This document shows positions 35,313 to 44,405 of a DNA stretch of 64,000 bases, in pieces. The stretch comes from UKL13-3 sp044353855 (GTDB lineage Bacteria; Bacteroidota; Bacteroidia; UKL13-3), in assembly GCA_044353855.1 (NCBI GenBank), contig JBILBF010000001.1:843443-907442 (forward strand), given 5' to 3'. The notes under the pieces were generated by a model. That model was not told the origin of the DNA. It made no database searches and worked only from the letters and a program-made list of their open reading frames with translations. Position numbers and translations under genes: made by a program. The number at the start of each line of letters is the position of its first letter. The stretch's first letter is position 1.

Positions 35313-37706
35313 CTATTTTAAAACTGTTACGTTACCATTTCGTGTTAACACTTTACCGTAATAGTCTGTATATGAAATGATAAAGATATAAGTATCTGAA
35401 ATAACAGTTTCTCCAGAAAAAGACTGGCCATTCCATTTGTTTCTTTTGTCGGATGTTTTAAAAATTAATTGCCCCCATTTATTATAAACCTCCAAATAAT
35501 AACTTTGAACAAAAACATCTCTAATATTCCAATCATCGTTATTACCATCTCCATTTGGTGTGAATGCATTTGGGATATGTAACAATGCTTTTTGGCTAAG
35601 TATTATTTCATTTGATTTGCTATATATGGTTGAATTAGTGTACTTATCAGATTCTGTTCCAAATTTTCCTTGAGAATTTTCTTTTTGATTGGCTACAACA
35701 GTATACTTAAATTGACCTGAAAGGATATCCAAGTTTTCATCAATAAATACTGAATCATTTGCAGATACAATAGTTTTATTGGCGGAAATAGATTGATCGC
35801 CAAGTGCTATCAATTCATAAAAAGCAGTTCCATTTTCCCAAAATGAGTATTGATTCCAAGCCAAATTATTTGCAAATGGGATTGAATTGCCTGTAAGCAA
35901 TATCGAACAAGCTTCTTTACCCATTGGGCCATAGTTATCACAAGTATCTTTCATGATCACATGGTAACAATATGATTTTTTTGAAACATCCGTTTCATTA
36001 TCATTATATGATGTATCTATAATGGAGTTTGTTTCATGTATCAATTTATACGTTGTAGCTGAAGCCTCTTTTTTGTATACTGAATATCGTGCAAAATCTT
36101 TTTCATTGGATTTGGGCCAACTTAGTTTAATGGATGAGTTATTTTCAACAGATACAGTAATGATTTTTTGTTGATCAGGTAATGATTTAAGTTGTTCAAA
36201 CGTGCCCAATGTATCGGATGAAGGACCAATATAACCACATTCATTTACACTCCGCATAAAATACTGATAGTTGATAGAGCTATAGTTAGGAGTATTGGTA
36301 TCTTGGTAACTTCTTATTGATTTGTTTTCTATAGAATCGAGCAATATAAAATTGCTATTATTGATACCACGGTACAAATAATATTTTGTAAAATAGGGAA
36401 CATTACCAGTAGAATCACCCCAATACAATATAGTTGTTTTGTTGTCAATTAGTGTCATACATACCAAATCTGTTGGGTTTGCAGTAGGCATTGGAATGGC
36501 ATTTACAATAAGGTTCAACTCTATAGATGCAAATTTTGGACATCCGTTATCTCTAGCTATTACTTTAAAATTTTGGGTAGTTTTTGAGTTTAATATACAA
36601 CTAGCCTCCCAACAAATTGTTCCATTAACTTTTTTAATTCCATTTATACTTTTGGTAAAAGTCGGCTTTAAGAAAATGTTAGTATCAACAGATGTATTTG
36701 TTATTGTCAGAAATAATGAATCAGCAGGATCTGTTACCTCAATGGTAATACATTTTTTGTCGGGTGCTTTAATCGTGATAAAATTTCCAATAATATTTCC
36801 ACTTTCATCTTTCACTAAAAGTTGTGGTTTAGGTTGTGGGCATTGCGATACTGTTACTTGAAGCTCTAACCTTGTTTCTCCAATTTTTACACCAGCTCTA
36901 TATTCTTCTACTTTTATAGCTATAACAAATATACCAGTTGCTAATGGAGAAACACTTATTACGCCTGTATTGTTGTTTATATTAAGCGAAGGGCTTCCAA
37001 TTATTTGTTGTTGGGTTGTGTAACCTCCAATCCAACTAATTTCTGAATAGGGACCAGCCGTTGCAAAATTACGAATAGGGTTGTTTTTATCTAGGTTTCC
37101 ATTTAACGGATTGACCATTGAGTAAACTAATTGATCTCCATCAGCATCAGTAAACTCGAAATCATACACAGTCAATTTATCTTGACAAAATAATGCATTA
37201 GGATTTGCATTCATTACTGGGGTAGAGTTGATAAGTTTTTTAGGGGAAGGAATTTCCATGTAAATGGCTATACCGGCATCACCGGGCTGCTGAATATTAT
37301 TAATTATATCATTTCGGCAACACCTTTGATAAGAAAAGTAATACCCTTTGTTATTGTTAAATTTAGATGGGTTTAAGGTAATATTTCTGGTATAAATACC
37401 AACATCTGTACAGCCACTTGGCAGTGCATTTAAGCAGTTATAGCCTACATAAGGCAAAATACTACTACTTGCTAGATTGAGTTGGTAGGTTTCCATTAAC
37501 ACATTCGTTTCCAAATCAAAGATTCCTACAGTTGCTGGATTATCAAATGGAGTAGTACTATTTACGCAATCCCGGTATACATTTAAGGTAAGCTTGTAGG
37601 AAAATCCTGTTGTATATTGTAATGAAAATACACCACCCACTATATGAGTGGCATGAGTATAAAAATTGACACAAATCAATATACCTAGGCTTATTACTTT
37701 TAGCAT
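35313..37706 (-). CDS. Gliding motility-associated C-terminal domain protein (T9SS type B cargo)
   Basis: The 797-residue secreted protein has a signal peptide, then THIVGGVFSLQY and a series of Ig/fibronectin-like beta domains (cadherin-like IDADGD-type stretch near residue 190; two fibronectin-like modules around 420-600). The C-terminal domain of about 90 residues opens IPNAFTPNGDGNNDDWNI and ends VTVLK, the gliding_CTERM/T9SS type B signature. Such proteins are exported by T9SS, usually with a PorP/SprF-family partner. None is adjacent here, but two such genes lie at 8929-10950. Probably a large surface protein of adhesin type. Confidence 0.9.
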   Translation of the reverse strand: MLKVISLGILICVNFYTHATHIVGGVFSLQYTTGFSYKLTLNVYRDCVNSTTPFDNPATVGIFDLETNVLMETYQLNLASSSILPYVGYNCLNALPSGCTDVGIYTRNITLNPSKFNNNKGYYFSYQRCCRNDIINNIQQPGDAGIAIYMEIPSPKKLINSTPVMNANPNALFCQDKLTVYDFEFTDADGDQLVYSMVNPLNGNLDKNNPIRNFATAGPYSEISWIGGYTTQQQIIGSPSLNINNNTGVISVSPLATGIFVIAIKVEEYRAGVKIGETRLELQVTVSQCPQPKPQLLVKDESGNIIGNFITIKAPDKKCITIEVTDPADSLFLTITNTSVDTNIFLKPTFTKSINGIKKVNGTICWEASCILNSKTTQNFKVIARDNGCPKFASIELNLIVNAIPMPTANPTDLVCMTLIDNKTTILYWGDSTGNVPYFTKYYLYRGINNSNFILLDSIENKSIRSYQDTNTPNYSSINYQYFMRSVNECGYIGPSSDTLGTFEQLKSLPDQQKIITVSVENNSSIKLSWPKSNEKDFARYSVYKKEASATTYKLIHETNSIIDTSYNDNETDVSKKSYCYHVIMKDTCDNYGPMGKEACSILLTGNSIPFANNLAWNQYSFWENGTAFYELIALGDQSISANKTIVSANDSVFIDENLDILSGQFKYTVVANQKENSQGKFGTESDKYTNSTIYSKSNEIILSQKALLHIPNAFTPNGDGNNDDWNIRDVFVQSYYLEVYNKWGQLIFKTSDKRNKWNGQSFSGETVISDTYIFIISYTDYYGKVLTRNGNVTVLK

Positions 37707-37785
37707 AACAAATCAAATATAGGTTGTTCTATCTTTAATATGTTTATAATAGTATTCGATATAAAAGATGACAATTCTATTGCAT

Positions 37786-37817
37786 AAAAAAACCACTAGT
37801 TTTGAGGTAGTGGTTTT
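37786..37817 (-). terminator. Terminator of the DUF3332 gene
   Basis: Stem aaaaccacta / tagtggtttt with a 9-nt loop; the T run on the minus strand follows. It lies 20 nt past the stop at 37837. Confidence 0.8.
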
Positions 37818-37836
37818 ACGATTAATAATTAACTGT

Positions 37837-38391
37837 TTAATTAGAAACATTTAGAAATCCTTGTGATGCTATAATGTTCATATCAAATAATTTAACTGTT
37901 CCATCAGCAGTAAAAATTTCTACTTTATTGATATCATCATGAATAGTTGCAATTGGTTGAGTAATCCCACCTTTTGTTGCACTCCATGTTTTAGTATCTG
38001 GGTTATAAAACAATGAAGTTTTATCTCCTTTTTTATTGCCTGTTAAAGCTACAATATCATAGCGATATTGAGTAACGGTCATTTCATAGTCGTTACCATC
38101 ATTACCTTTTACAATTCCTTTTTCCATTTCACCAGGTTTCATTGCCATTGGGTTAGATCCTGACCAAAATTCGATTAGGTTTAAAATAACGGAATCAATA
38201 AATAAAGTTAGTGGGTAAAGTATCCAACCTAAAACCCAAAAAATAAGATTGTTTATAAACTTATTTCCAGTAGCTTTTTCATTCCACTGATACACTTTTT
38301 TAGTAATAGCCCATGAGCCCATACAACCTGTGTTTAGCGTACCAATGCCTAGCATTAGAATTGCCATTGAGTAAATTCCAAATTTTTTCAT
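37837..38391 (-). CDS. DUF3332 domain-containing lipoprotein
   Basis: A 184-residue protein with a lipobox ending at Cys23 (LNTGC). It continues with MGSWAITKKVYQWNEKATGNKFINNLIFWVLGWILYPLTLFIDSVILNLIEFWSGSNP, the highly characteristic DUF3332 start: a lipid-anchored protein with an additional hydrophobic hairpin (about residues 48-75). The rest is a beta-rich domain. Function is unknown. It has its own terminator and lies downstream of rny behind another terminator, so it is probably a single-gene unit. Confidence 0.88.
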   Translation of the reverse strand: MKKFGIYSMAILMLGIGTLNTGCMGSWAITKKVYQWNEKATGNKFINNLIFWVLGWILYPLTLFIDSVILNLIEFWSGSNPMAMKPGEMEKGIVKGNDGNDYEMTVTQYRYDIVALTGNKKGDKTSLFYNPDTKTWSATKGGITQPIATIHDDINKVEIFTADGTVKLFDMNIIASQGFLNVSN

Positions 38392-38470
38392 ATTTAATTT
38401 TTATTTTAATTGTTTTTTAAATTAAGAGATAAAAAATCGATTTGTCAATGCTGAAAAGTAAAAACTAAAA

Positions 38471-38505
38471 AAAAATGGTTGACTTACTATAAGTCAACCA
38501 TTTTA
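38471..38505. terminator. Terminator downstream of rny
   Basis: A perfect 14-bp stem (aaaatggttgactt / aagtcaaccatttt) with a 5-nt loop, A run on one side and T run on the other. It ends the pheT-zapA-rny unit. Confidence 0.88.
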
Positions 38506-38522
38506 AAATAATAACGATAATG

Positions 38523-40064
38523 TTATTTAGCAAAATTGACTGCTCTTTTTTCTCTAATAACAGTAATTTTAATCTGACCAGGATAGGTCATTTCTTTTTG
38601 AATTCGTTGAGATAAATCAATCGACATAATATCGGCTTGTTCATCTGTCACTTTTTCAGATTCAACAATAACACGCAACTCTCTTCCAGCCTGTATTGCA
38701 TATGCTTTTTCTACTCCTCCATAACTTAGGGCAATGCTTTCCAAGTCTTTTAAGCGTTTCATGTAGTTTTCGGTATTCTCTCTTCGAGCTCCTGGTCGAG
38801 AACCAGATATAGCATCACAAGCCTGAATTATAGGAGATAAAATAGAAGTCATTTCAACTTCATCATGATGTGCACCTATGGCATTTACTACTTCCCAATT
38901 TTCTTTGTATTTCTCAGCAAGTTTCATCCCCAACAAAGCATGTGGAGTTTCAGGATCATCATCTGGAACTTTACCAATATCATGTAATAAACCAGCACGT
39001 TTTGCTAATTTTACATTAAGTCCCATCTCAGCTGCCATAGTAGCGCATAGATTTGCAACCTCTCGGCTATGTTGTAATAAATTTTGACCATAACTTGAAC
39101 GGTAACGCATTCTTCCCACCATTCTTATTAACTCAGGATGTAAGCCATGTATGCCTAAATCAATACAAGTACGTTCGCCAATTTCTACTACTTCTTCTTC
39201 TAACTGTTTGCGAGTTTTTACAACAACTTCTTCAATTCGAGCTGGGTGAATTCGACCATCTTGAACCAAACGATGTAAAGATAAACGTGCAATTTCTCTT
39301 CGAATGGGATCAAAACAAGATAAAATAATTGCTTCAGGAGTATCATCTACAATAATTTCAACACCTGTAGCTGCCTCTAATGCTCTTATATTTCTGCCTT
39401 CTCTACCAATTATTCTTCCCTTCATTTCATCGCTATCTATATTAAAAACGGAAACGGAATTTTCAATGGCATGTTCAGCTGCTGAACGTTGGATAGAACT
39501 CAAAATAATTTTCTTAGCTTCTTTATTGGCAGTAAGTTTTGCCTCGTCCACCAAGTCTTTTATTTTGCTCATTGCTTCAGTTCGAGCTTCTTCAGTTAGA
39601 GCCTCAACTAATTGTGATTTTGCCTCAATTGCGGTTAAACCAGCAATTTTTTCTAATTGTTTTACTTGGGTTTGATGAGCTTTATCTACTTCTTCTTTTT
39701 TTATGGATAAAGTAGCTTGTTGTTTTTCTAAACTTGCTCTAATTTGCTCTAAATCTTGGTCTTTGCGTTGAGCCGATTCTAATTTCTGATTTAGTGATTG
39801 TTCTTTTTGTTTAATCTTATTTTCATTAGCTATAACTTGTTGATTGCGTTGCATTACTTCTTTTTCGTGCTCTGCTTTAAGCTGAATAAGTTTTTCTTTG
39901 GCTTCCAACATTCTATCTTTTTTCAAGATTTCCGCTTGTGCCTCTGCATCTTTTACAATTTGAATTGCTTTTTTGTTAAGTCCAGATTGTAATAAGGCAT
40001 ACATTAGAGCTGATCCAGCACCTAAAGCTACCATGGTAATAATCACTACTAAATAAATTTCCAT
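38523..40064 (-). CDS. rny: Ribonuclease Y
   Basis: The 513-residue endoribonuclease initiates mRNA decay at the membrane. An N-terminal transmembrane helix (about residues 3-25) is followed by a long coiled coil (about 30-190), a KH domain (GRIIGREGRNIRALEAATGVEIIVDDTPEAI) and an HD domain with AGLLHDIGKVPD and IGAHHDE, the catalytic metal-binding His-Asp pair. Canonical length. It is last in the series pheT, coiled-coil gene, zapA, rny on the minus strand, an order familiar from Flavobacteriia. Confidence 0.97.
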   Translation of the reverse strand: MEIYLVVIITMVALGAGSALMYALLQSGLNKKAIQIVKDAEAQAEILKKDRMLEAKEKLIQLKAEHEKEVMQRNQQVIANENKIKQKEQSLNQKLESAQRKDQDLEQIRASLEKQQATLSIKKEEVDKAHQTQVKQLEKIAGLTAIEAKSQLVEALTEEARTEAMSKIKDLVDEAKLTANKEAKKIILSSIQRSAAEHAIENSVSVFNIDSDEMKGRIIGREGRNIRALEAATGVEIIVDDTPEAIILSCFDPIRREIARLSLHRLVQDGRIHPARIEEVVVKTRKQLEEEVVEIGERTCIDLGIHGLHPELIRMVGRMRYRSSYGQNLLQHSREVANLCATMAAEMGLNVKLAKRAGLLHDIGKVPDDDPETPHALLGMKLAEKYKENWEVVNAIGAHHDEVEMTSILSPIIQACDAISGSRPGARRENTENYMKRLKDLESIALSYGGVEKAYAIQAGRELRVIVESEKVTDEQADIMSIDLSQRIQKEMTYPGQIKITVIREKRAVNFAK

Positions 40065-40122
40065 AAACCGAATTGGGTTTGTTACATGAATAAAAATGAA
40101 AAGGAAATTCAGCAGGAATAGT

Positions 40123-40410
40123 TTAAAGGGTTACCTGTTTAAGCAGGCTTTGGATAGCTTCCAATTCTAGTGTTAAACCATTGTCTTCAATCAATGGCTT
40201 ATCTTGGAGTTTTATCAAATCGGTGGCCAGTTCTAGGGCACACATCGACAGAATATCTTGCTTATCTTTTACAGAAAACTGTTTTTCGTACAGTTTGAGT
40301 TTATCATTGATAAGCTTAGCTGCTTTCCTCACTTGTTCTTCCTGCTCAGCATGGATGCTAAGTGGGTAAAACCGGTCGGCTATATTCACTTTGATAGAAA
40401 GTTCGTCCAA
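40123..40410 (-). CDS. zapA: Cell division protein ZapA
   Basis: The 95-residue protein begins MDELSIKVNIADRFYPLSI and contains EEQVRKAAKLINDKLKLYEKQF and DKQDILSMCALELATDL, the ZapA beta-strand plus coiled-coil layout. ZapA crosslinks FtsZ filaments at midcell. It lies 10 nt downstream of a small coiled-coil gene and 58 nt upstream of rny, so these are very likely co-transcribed. Confidence 0.9.
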   Translation of the reverse strand: MDELSIKVNIADRFYPLSIHAEQEEQVRKAAKLINDKLKLYEKQFSVKDKQDILSMCALELATDLIKLQDKPLIEDNGLTLELEAIQSLLKQVTL

Positions 40411-40419
40411 CGTTTTAAA

Positions 40420-40710
40420 CTATTTGTTACTGAGTAACCTTAAACAATCGTCAATCTCTTTTATGTAAACAGAAACCACTTTAAAGAGTTCCCGTTTTTC
40501 ATTCGACTGATCAAGTATTTCAGCAATTTTAAGCATTTTATTGGTTTCTTTTAATGCTTTGATGCTATTTTTTTGTTGGTCGAGTGAGTTTTTTAACTCT
40601 AAATTCTCATTTTGGAGCTTATTACACCTATTTTCAAGCTGCTCCAACTTCTGAAGTATCTTGATAACTTTTAGTTTAATTTCTGTAGATGTAAGTTGAA
40701 GACTCTCCAT
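40420..40710 (-). CDS. Small coiled-coil protein between pheT and zapA
   Basis: The 96-residue protein is almost entirely heptad-repeat coiled coil: IKVIKILQKLEQLENRCNKLQNENLELKNSLDQQKNSIKALKE, then KMLKIAEILDQSNEKRELFKVVSVYIKEIDDCLRLLSNK. No other domain is visible. Its position directly before zapA (10 nt) suggests a division partner, by analogy with the coiled-coil ZapB, but there is no detectable sequence signature to prove that. It starts 2 nt after the pheT stop. Confidence 0.85.
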   Translation of the reverse strand: MESLQLTSTEIKLKVIKILQKLEQLENRCNKLQNENLELKNSLDQQKNSIKALKETNKMLKIAEILDQSNEKRELFKVVSVYIKEIDDCLRLLSNK

Positions 40711-40712
40711 AT

Positions 40713-43133
40713 TTAGCTTCTTAGGATAGCACCTAATTCTTTTTCAAATTGTTTTATCAATTTAGTCATAACCGTATCAATATCTTGGTCGGTTAATGTT
40801 TTTTCTTCATCTTGTAAAATAAAACTTATGGCATATGATTTTTTACCTGGCGCAATTTTATCACCTTGGTAAACATCAAATGCATTTACAGCTTGAATTA
40901 GCTTTGGCTCTGTTTTCAAAGCAACACGTTCAATATCAACATAGTTTGTTGTATTATCGAGTAATAACGCTAAATCTCTTCTCACGATAGGAAAAGCAGC
41001 AATTGGCTTGAATTTCAAATTATTCATGGCACACAATTCGATAATAGTATTCCAATGAAAATCAGCAAAATAAACAGGAGTGATTAAGTCGAAATTTTTA
41101 GTTAATTCTGAGCTAATAGTTCCAAAAACAGCTACTATTTTATTTTTATACGATAACGAAACAGCATTGTAAAGTCTACTATCTTGATGGTTAAAATCTG
41201 TTTCTAATTTTTGATTAATTCCTAGGCGACTTATAACATTTTTTACAACTGATTTTAAGGTAAAGTAAGTTGAAGCTTGTTGGGGATTATTCCAGCTTTC
41301 TGCTTGTTTATTTCCATAAATATAAAAAACACAATGTGGCGTTTCAACATAATTATCCTCTATTTTTTGATAAGTTTTACCAAATTCAAAACATCTTAGG
41401 TCTGCCGTTTTGCGGTTATTGTTGTATTGTAATATTTCCAGTCCACTATACAACATTTGCATACGCATAATATCCAAATCTTTGCTTAAAGGATTAAGTA
41501 TTTTTATTGATTTCGACAATTCATCTTCACTGTAATATGCCGATTTTGTTAGTGAATTACAAGTAAGTTCATAAAATCCAATATTGCATAAATAGTCAGC
41601 AACTTTGTTTCGTAATGTATATTTTATATCATCATCTGAAGGTGAAATGGACGACCTAATTTGAGTAGGTATATCAATATTATTCAATCCATAAATACGT
41701 AAAATTTCTTCAGCAATATCAGCTTCACGGGTAACATCCGTGCGATATGGGGGTATCGAAAGTATTAGGTTTTCAGCAGATTCATTCAAGATTATTATGT
41801 CCAAACCATTTAATATTCTTTTTACTTCCACCAAAGGTATTTCTTGTCCAATTAGTTTATTGAATTTTGGAATTGAAAAGTTTAATTCAATATTCTTGAT
41901 AGGAGATGGATATACATCTTCTATTTTTGATGAAATTTCCCCTCCAGCAATTTCAATGATTAATGATGCAACAAGTTCAAGCGCATATGAAGTAATAGTT
42001 GGATCTGTTCCACGTTCATATCTGAATGAAGCATCTGTAGATATTCCATGAGTTTTTGCAGTTTTACGAACGGATGCCGCATTAAAATAAGCGCTCTCAA
42101 CAAATATATTTTTTGTATTGGTTGATATGCCAGAAGCTAATCCTCCGAATACACCTGCAATGGCTAATGGTTTTTCAGCATCACATATCATCAATTCAAT
42201 TCCAGTGAGCTTACGTTCAACTTTATCAAGAGTAGTAAAAGTGGTTCCGGCTTCAGCCTTTTTAACAATGATTGATTTACCGGCAATTTTATCAGCATCA
42301 AATGCATGTATCGGTTGCCCCAACTCATGCAATACATAATTGGTGGCATCCACAATATTATTAATAGGTGAAAGGCCAATTACTTTTAATTTTTGTTTTA
42401 TCCAATCAGGAGATTCTTTAACTGTAATTCCTGAAATAGATAATCCAGAATAACGAGGACAATCAGAGTCTTTAACTGATATTGAAATTGGGGATTTGAA
42501 ATTCGAACTTTGAAATTCGATGGGCTTAATGTTTGATATAGAATTTTTGAGAGGGGTATTTGTCAAAGCTCTTAAATCTCTTGCTACCCCTCTGTGTGAA
42601 GCAGCATCACCTCGATTTGCCGTTAATCCAATTTCTATTAAATAGTCAGTATAAATAGGAAAGTAAGTTGAAGCTTTTTCGCCAACATTATACTCTTTAG
42701 GTAATACCATAATTCCATCATGACTTTTTCCTAAGCCTAATTCATCTTCAGCACAAATCATACCTTCACTCACTTCACCTCTAATTTTACTTTTATTGAT
42801 GTTAAATGACTCTCCAAGTTGAGGATACAAAGTTGTTCCAACTGTAGCAATTAAAACTTTTTGACCAACTGCAACATTTGGTGCACCACAAACTATTTGA
42901 ACATCAGTTTCGCCACCAATATTTACTGTTGTTACACTAAGTTTATCAGCATTAGCGTGTTTAATACATGTTTTTATTTCACCTACAATGACGCCTTCCA
43001 ATCCTCCCTTTATAGATTCGTATTTTTCGATGCTTTCAACTTCTAAACCAGTGCCTGTAAGCATTGCCGAAACTTCTTCGGGGCTTTTTTGAATATCGAT
43101 TTGTTCAAGCAACCAATTATAAGATATTTTCAT
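40713..43133 (-). CDS. pheT: Phenylalanine--tRNA ligase beta subunit
   Basis: The 806-residue beta subunit of PheRS. It has an N-terminal tRNA-binding domain (GVIVGEIKTCIKHANADKLSVTTVNIGG, residues 45-75), B3/B4 editing (around 205-370, RYSGLSISGI and NIFVESAYFNAASVRKTAKTHGISTDASFRYERGTDP), B5 and a catalytic-like core, and a C-terminal anticodon-binding FDX-ACB domain (PAFPIVRRDLALLLD-like segment near 690, ending LIKQFEKELGAILRS). The pheS partner is elsewhere. It leads the minus-strand run with the coiled-coil gene, zapA and rny. The structured 6S-like RNA candidate lies upstream of its start. Confidence 0.97.
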   Translation of the reverse strand: MKISYNWLLEQIDIQKSPEEVSAMLTGTGLEVESIEKYESIKGGLEGVIVGEIKTCIKHANADKLSVTTVNIGGETDVQIVCGAPNVAVGQKVLIATVGTTLYPQLGESFNINKSKIRGEVSEGMICAEDELGLGKSHDGIMVLPKEYNVGEKASTYFPIYTDYLIEIGLTANRGDAASHRGVARDLRALTNTPLKNSISNIKPIEFQSSNFKSPISISVKDSDCPRYSGLSISGITVKESPDWIKQKLKVIGLSPINNIVDATNYVLHELGQPIHAFDADKIAGKSIIVKKAEAGTTFTTLDKVERKLTGIELMICDAEKPLAIAGVFGGLASGISTNTKNIFVESAYFNAASVRKTAKTHGISTDASFRYERGTDPTITSYALELVASLIIEIAGGEISSKIEDVYPSPIKNIELNFSIPKFNKLIGQEIPLVEVKRILNGLDIIILNESAENLILSIPPYRTDVTREADIAEEILRIYGLNNIDIPTQIRSSISPSDDDIKYTLRNKVADYLCNIGFYELTCNSLTKSAYYSEDELSKSIKILNPLSKDLDIMRMQMLYSGLEILQYNNNRKTADLRCFEFGKTYQKIEDNYVETPHCVFYIYGNKQAESWNNPQQASTYFTLKSVVKNVISRLGINQKLETDFNHQDSRLYNAVSLSYKNKIVAVFGTISSELTKNFDLITPVYFADFHWNTIIELCAMNNLKFKPIAAFPIVRRDLALLLDNTTNYVDIERVALKTEPKLIQAVNAFDVYQGDKIAPGKKSYAISFILQDEEKTLTDQDIDTVMTKLIKQFEKELGAILRS

Positions 43134-43149
43134 ATGTCTAGTTTTTTTA

Positions 43150-43297
43150 AGGAAAGGTAATAGTGTATTGTTTAGAGAAACCTTATCTTGGCTATATGTT
43201 TCCGTTGGTTATTTCCAATACTGTAAATTTTACAGGAAACACTCAATCGCAACTCTTCTCTATTTTACGACAACTATTTTCTCACCTTTGCTAATCA
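43150..43297 (-). ncRNA. Candidate 6S-like structured RNA (or pheT leader)
   Basis: The 253-nt gap before pheT folds as a long rod. From outside in, the pairings are aaaggt (43153-43158) with accttt (43284-43289); aatagt (43159-43164) with actatt (43273-43278); tagagaa (43173-43179) with ttctcta (43256-43262); and then two unpaired strands of about 17 and 14 nt forming a central bubble (43180-43196 and 43242-43255). The terminal part is tgtttcc (43197-43203) with ggaaaca (43235-43241), containing two small hairpins (ttgg/ccaa, ctgtaaa/tttacag). A closing stem, a central open bubble and a terminal stem is the 6S RNA layout. The strand is set by a TACTTTCG-like -7 element at 43303-43310 on the minus strand. 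It could instead be a leader of the pheT mRNA. Confidence 0.45.
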
Positions 43298-43302
43298 AGA
43301 AG

Positions 43303-43310
43303 CGAAAGTA
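43303..43310 (-). promoter_or_regulatory. Putative -7 element (TACTTTCG) for the 6S-like RNA / pheT
   Basis: One mismatch from TAnnTTTG. A start about 4 nt downstream would place the RNA 5' end just before the closing stem. The -33 region at 19-20 nt is not convincing. Confidence 0.35.
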
Positions 43311-43386
43311 AGAAACTCAATTGAAATATATTAGGAACTTTTTCATCCTTTTTATGTTAATTTTGGTAGAAATATTGAATTAGGAT

Positions 43387-43749
43387 ATGAATAAGAAAAC
43401 ATTGGTTATAGGAGCTTCTCCAAATCCGGCTAGATACGGATTTAAAGCAACTGACATGTTGAATAAATATAAACATGAAGTTGTGGCATTTGGAATTAAG
43501 AAGGGAATGATCGATAAACATCCTATAGTAAATCAATTGCCATATGATACTGATTTTGATACAATTACGTTATATTTAAATCCTCAAAATCAAGAACTGT
43601 ATCAGGATTATATTATTCGTTTAAAACCCAAAAGAGTAGTTTTTAATCCAGGAACAGAAAACCCTGAATTTGAAAAAAGGCTTATTGAAAATGGAATTAG
43701 TCCATTGGAAGCTTGTACTCTAGTCTTGCTGAGAACAGGGCAGTATTAG
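43387..43749 (+). CDS. CoA-binding protein (YccU-like)
   Basis: The 120-residue Rossmann-type protein starts MNKKTLVIGASPNPARYGFKATDMLNKYKHEVVAFGIKKG, the CoA-binding (PF13380) pattern with the GASxxxxxYG nucleotide-binding turn. RVVFNPGTENPEFEKRLIENGI and ACTLVLLRTGQ follow. These small proteins bind CoA or acyl-CoA; their cellular role is not well known. It is a single-gene unit, divergent from pheT across the structured RNA. Confidence 0.9.
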   Translation: MNKKTLVIGASPNPARYGFKATDMLNKYKHEVVAFGIKKGMIDKHPIVNQLPYDTDFDTITLYLNPQNQELYQDYIIRLKPKRVVFNPGTENPEFEKRLIENGISPLEACTLVLLRTGQY

Positions 43750-43879
43750 TTTTCTTTTAATATTTATAAAATAAAAGTTTGATTAAAATTGTTCAACCTT
43801 TATGATAACAGATTTCATTGAACTTATAAATCCAAATTTTAAAAAAATAAGTTAACATCGCATTGTATTTATAACGCAC

Positions 43880-44395
43880 ATGAGAAAAATATCATTTTTT
43901 ATAATAACAATTTTAACAATAGTTGCTTGTCAATCTCCAAAGGAAAAAGCATTGTCAAACATTAAATTATTGGAAGCAAACGATAGCGTTTTTAGTCCTG
44001 AGCAAATTGAAAATGTTAAAAAAGCGTATGTTGATTTTGCAACTAAATATCCCGATGATGAATTATCACCTGAATTTTTATTTAAAGCAGGCCAACGTTG
44101 TAATGTAACTTCCGAACATGACAAGGCAGTAGCGTTATTCCAAGACGTGATTGATCAGTATCCAACGCATAAAATTGCTGAAGAGGCTCTATTTTTACAA
44201 GGCTATGTCTATGAAAATAGTATGCAAGATTTTAGTAAAGCTAAAGAAATATATTTAAAATTTATTGCTCAATATCCTACAAGTGAATTAGCTCAAGATG
44301 CAAAATTATCTATAAAGAATTTGGGAAAAACACCCGAGCAAATCTTTGAAGAATTAAATCAAAAGGATTCGGTGGTTGCAATTAAACCACAGTAA
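43880..44395 (+). CDS. TPR-repeat lipoprotein (BamD/CpoB-like)
   Basis: The 171-residue lipoprotein has a lipobox ending at Cys17 (LTIVAC). The mature part is a set of tetratricopeptide-like helices: FATKYPDDELSPEFLFKAGQRCN, VALFQDVIDQYPTHKIAEEALFLQGYVYE and KEIYLKFIAQYPTSELAQDAKLSIKNLG. The YPxxxxAxxA pattern is typical of BamD, YbgF/CpoB and similar envelope TPR proteins. Its specific partner is unknown. It stops 10 nt before the convergent cdaA stop. Confidence 0.85.
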   Translation: MRKISFFIITILTIVACQSPKEKALSNIKLLEANDSVFSPEQIENVKKAYVDFATKYPDDELSPEFLFKAGQRCNVTSEHDKAVALFQDVIDQYPTHKIAEEALFLQGYVYENSMQDFSKAKEIYLKFIAQYPTSELAQDAKLSIKNLGKTPEQIFEELNQKDSVVAIKPQ

Positions 44396-44405
44396 TACAA
44401 TTACG

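Noticed and set aside
36439..36861. 140-codon plus-strand frame opposite the gliding-motility protein
   Set aside because: Antisense to a protein with clear signal peptide and sorting domain; composition is that of a shadow frame.
43134..43386. T-box or classical leader-peptide attenuator of pheT
   Set aside because: No Phe-rich leader peptide, no T-box motif and no terminator with T run before pheT; the rod-like fold fits a 6S-type RNA better.
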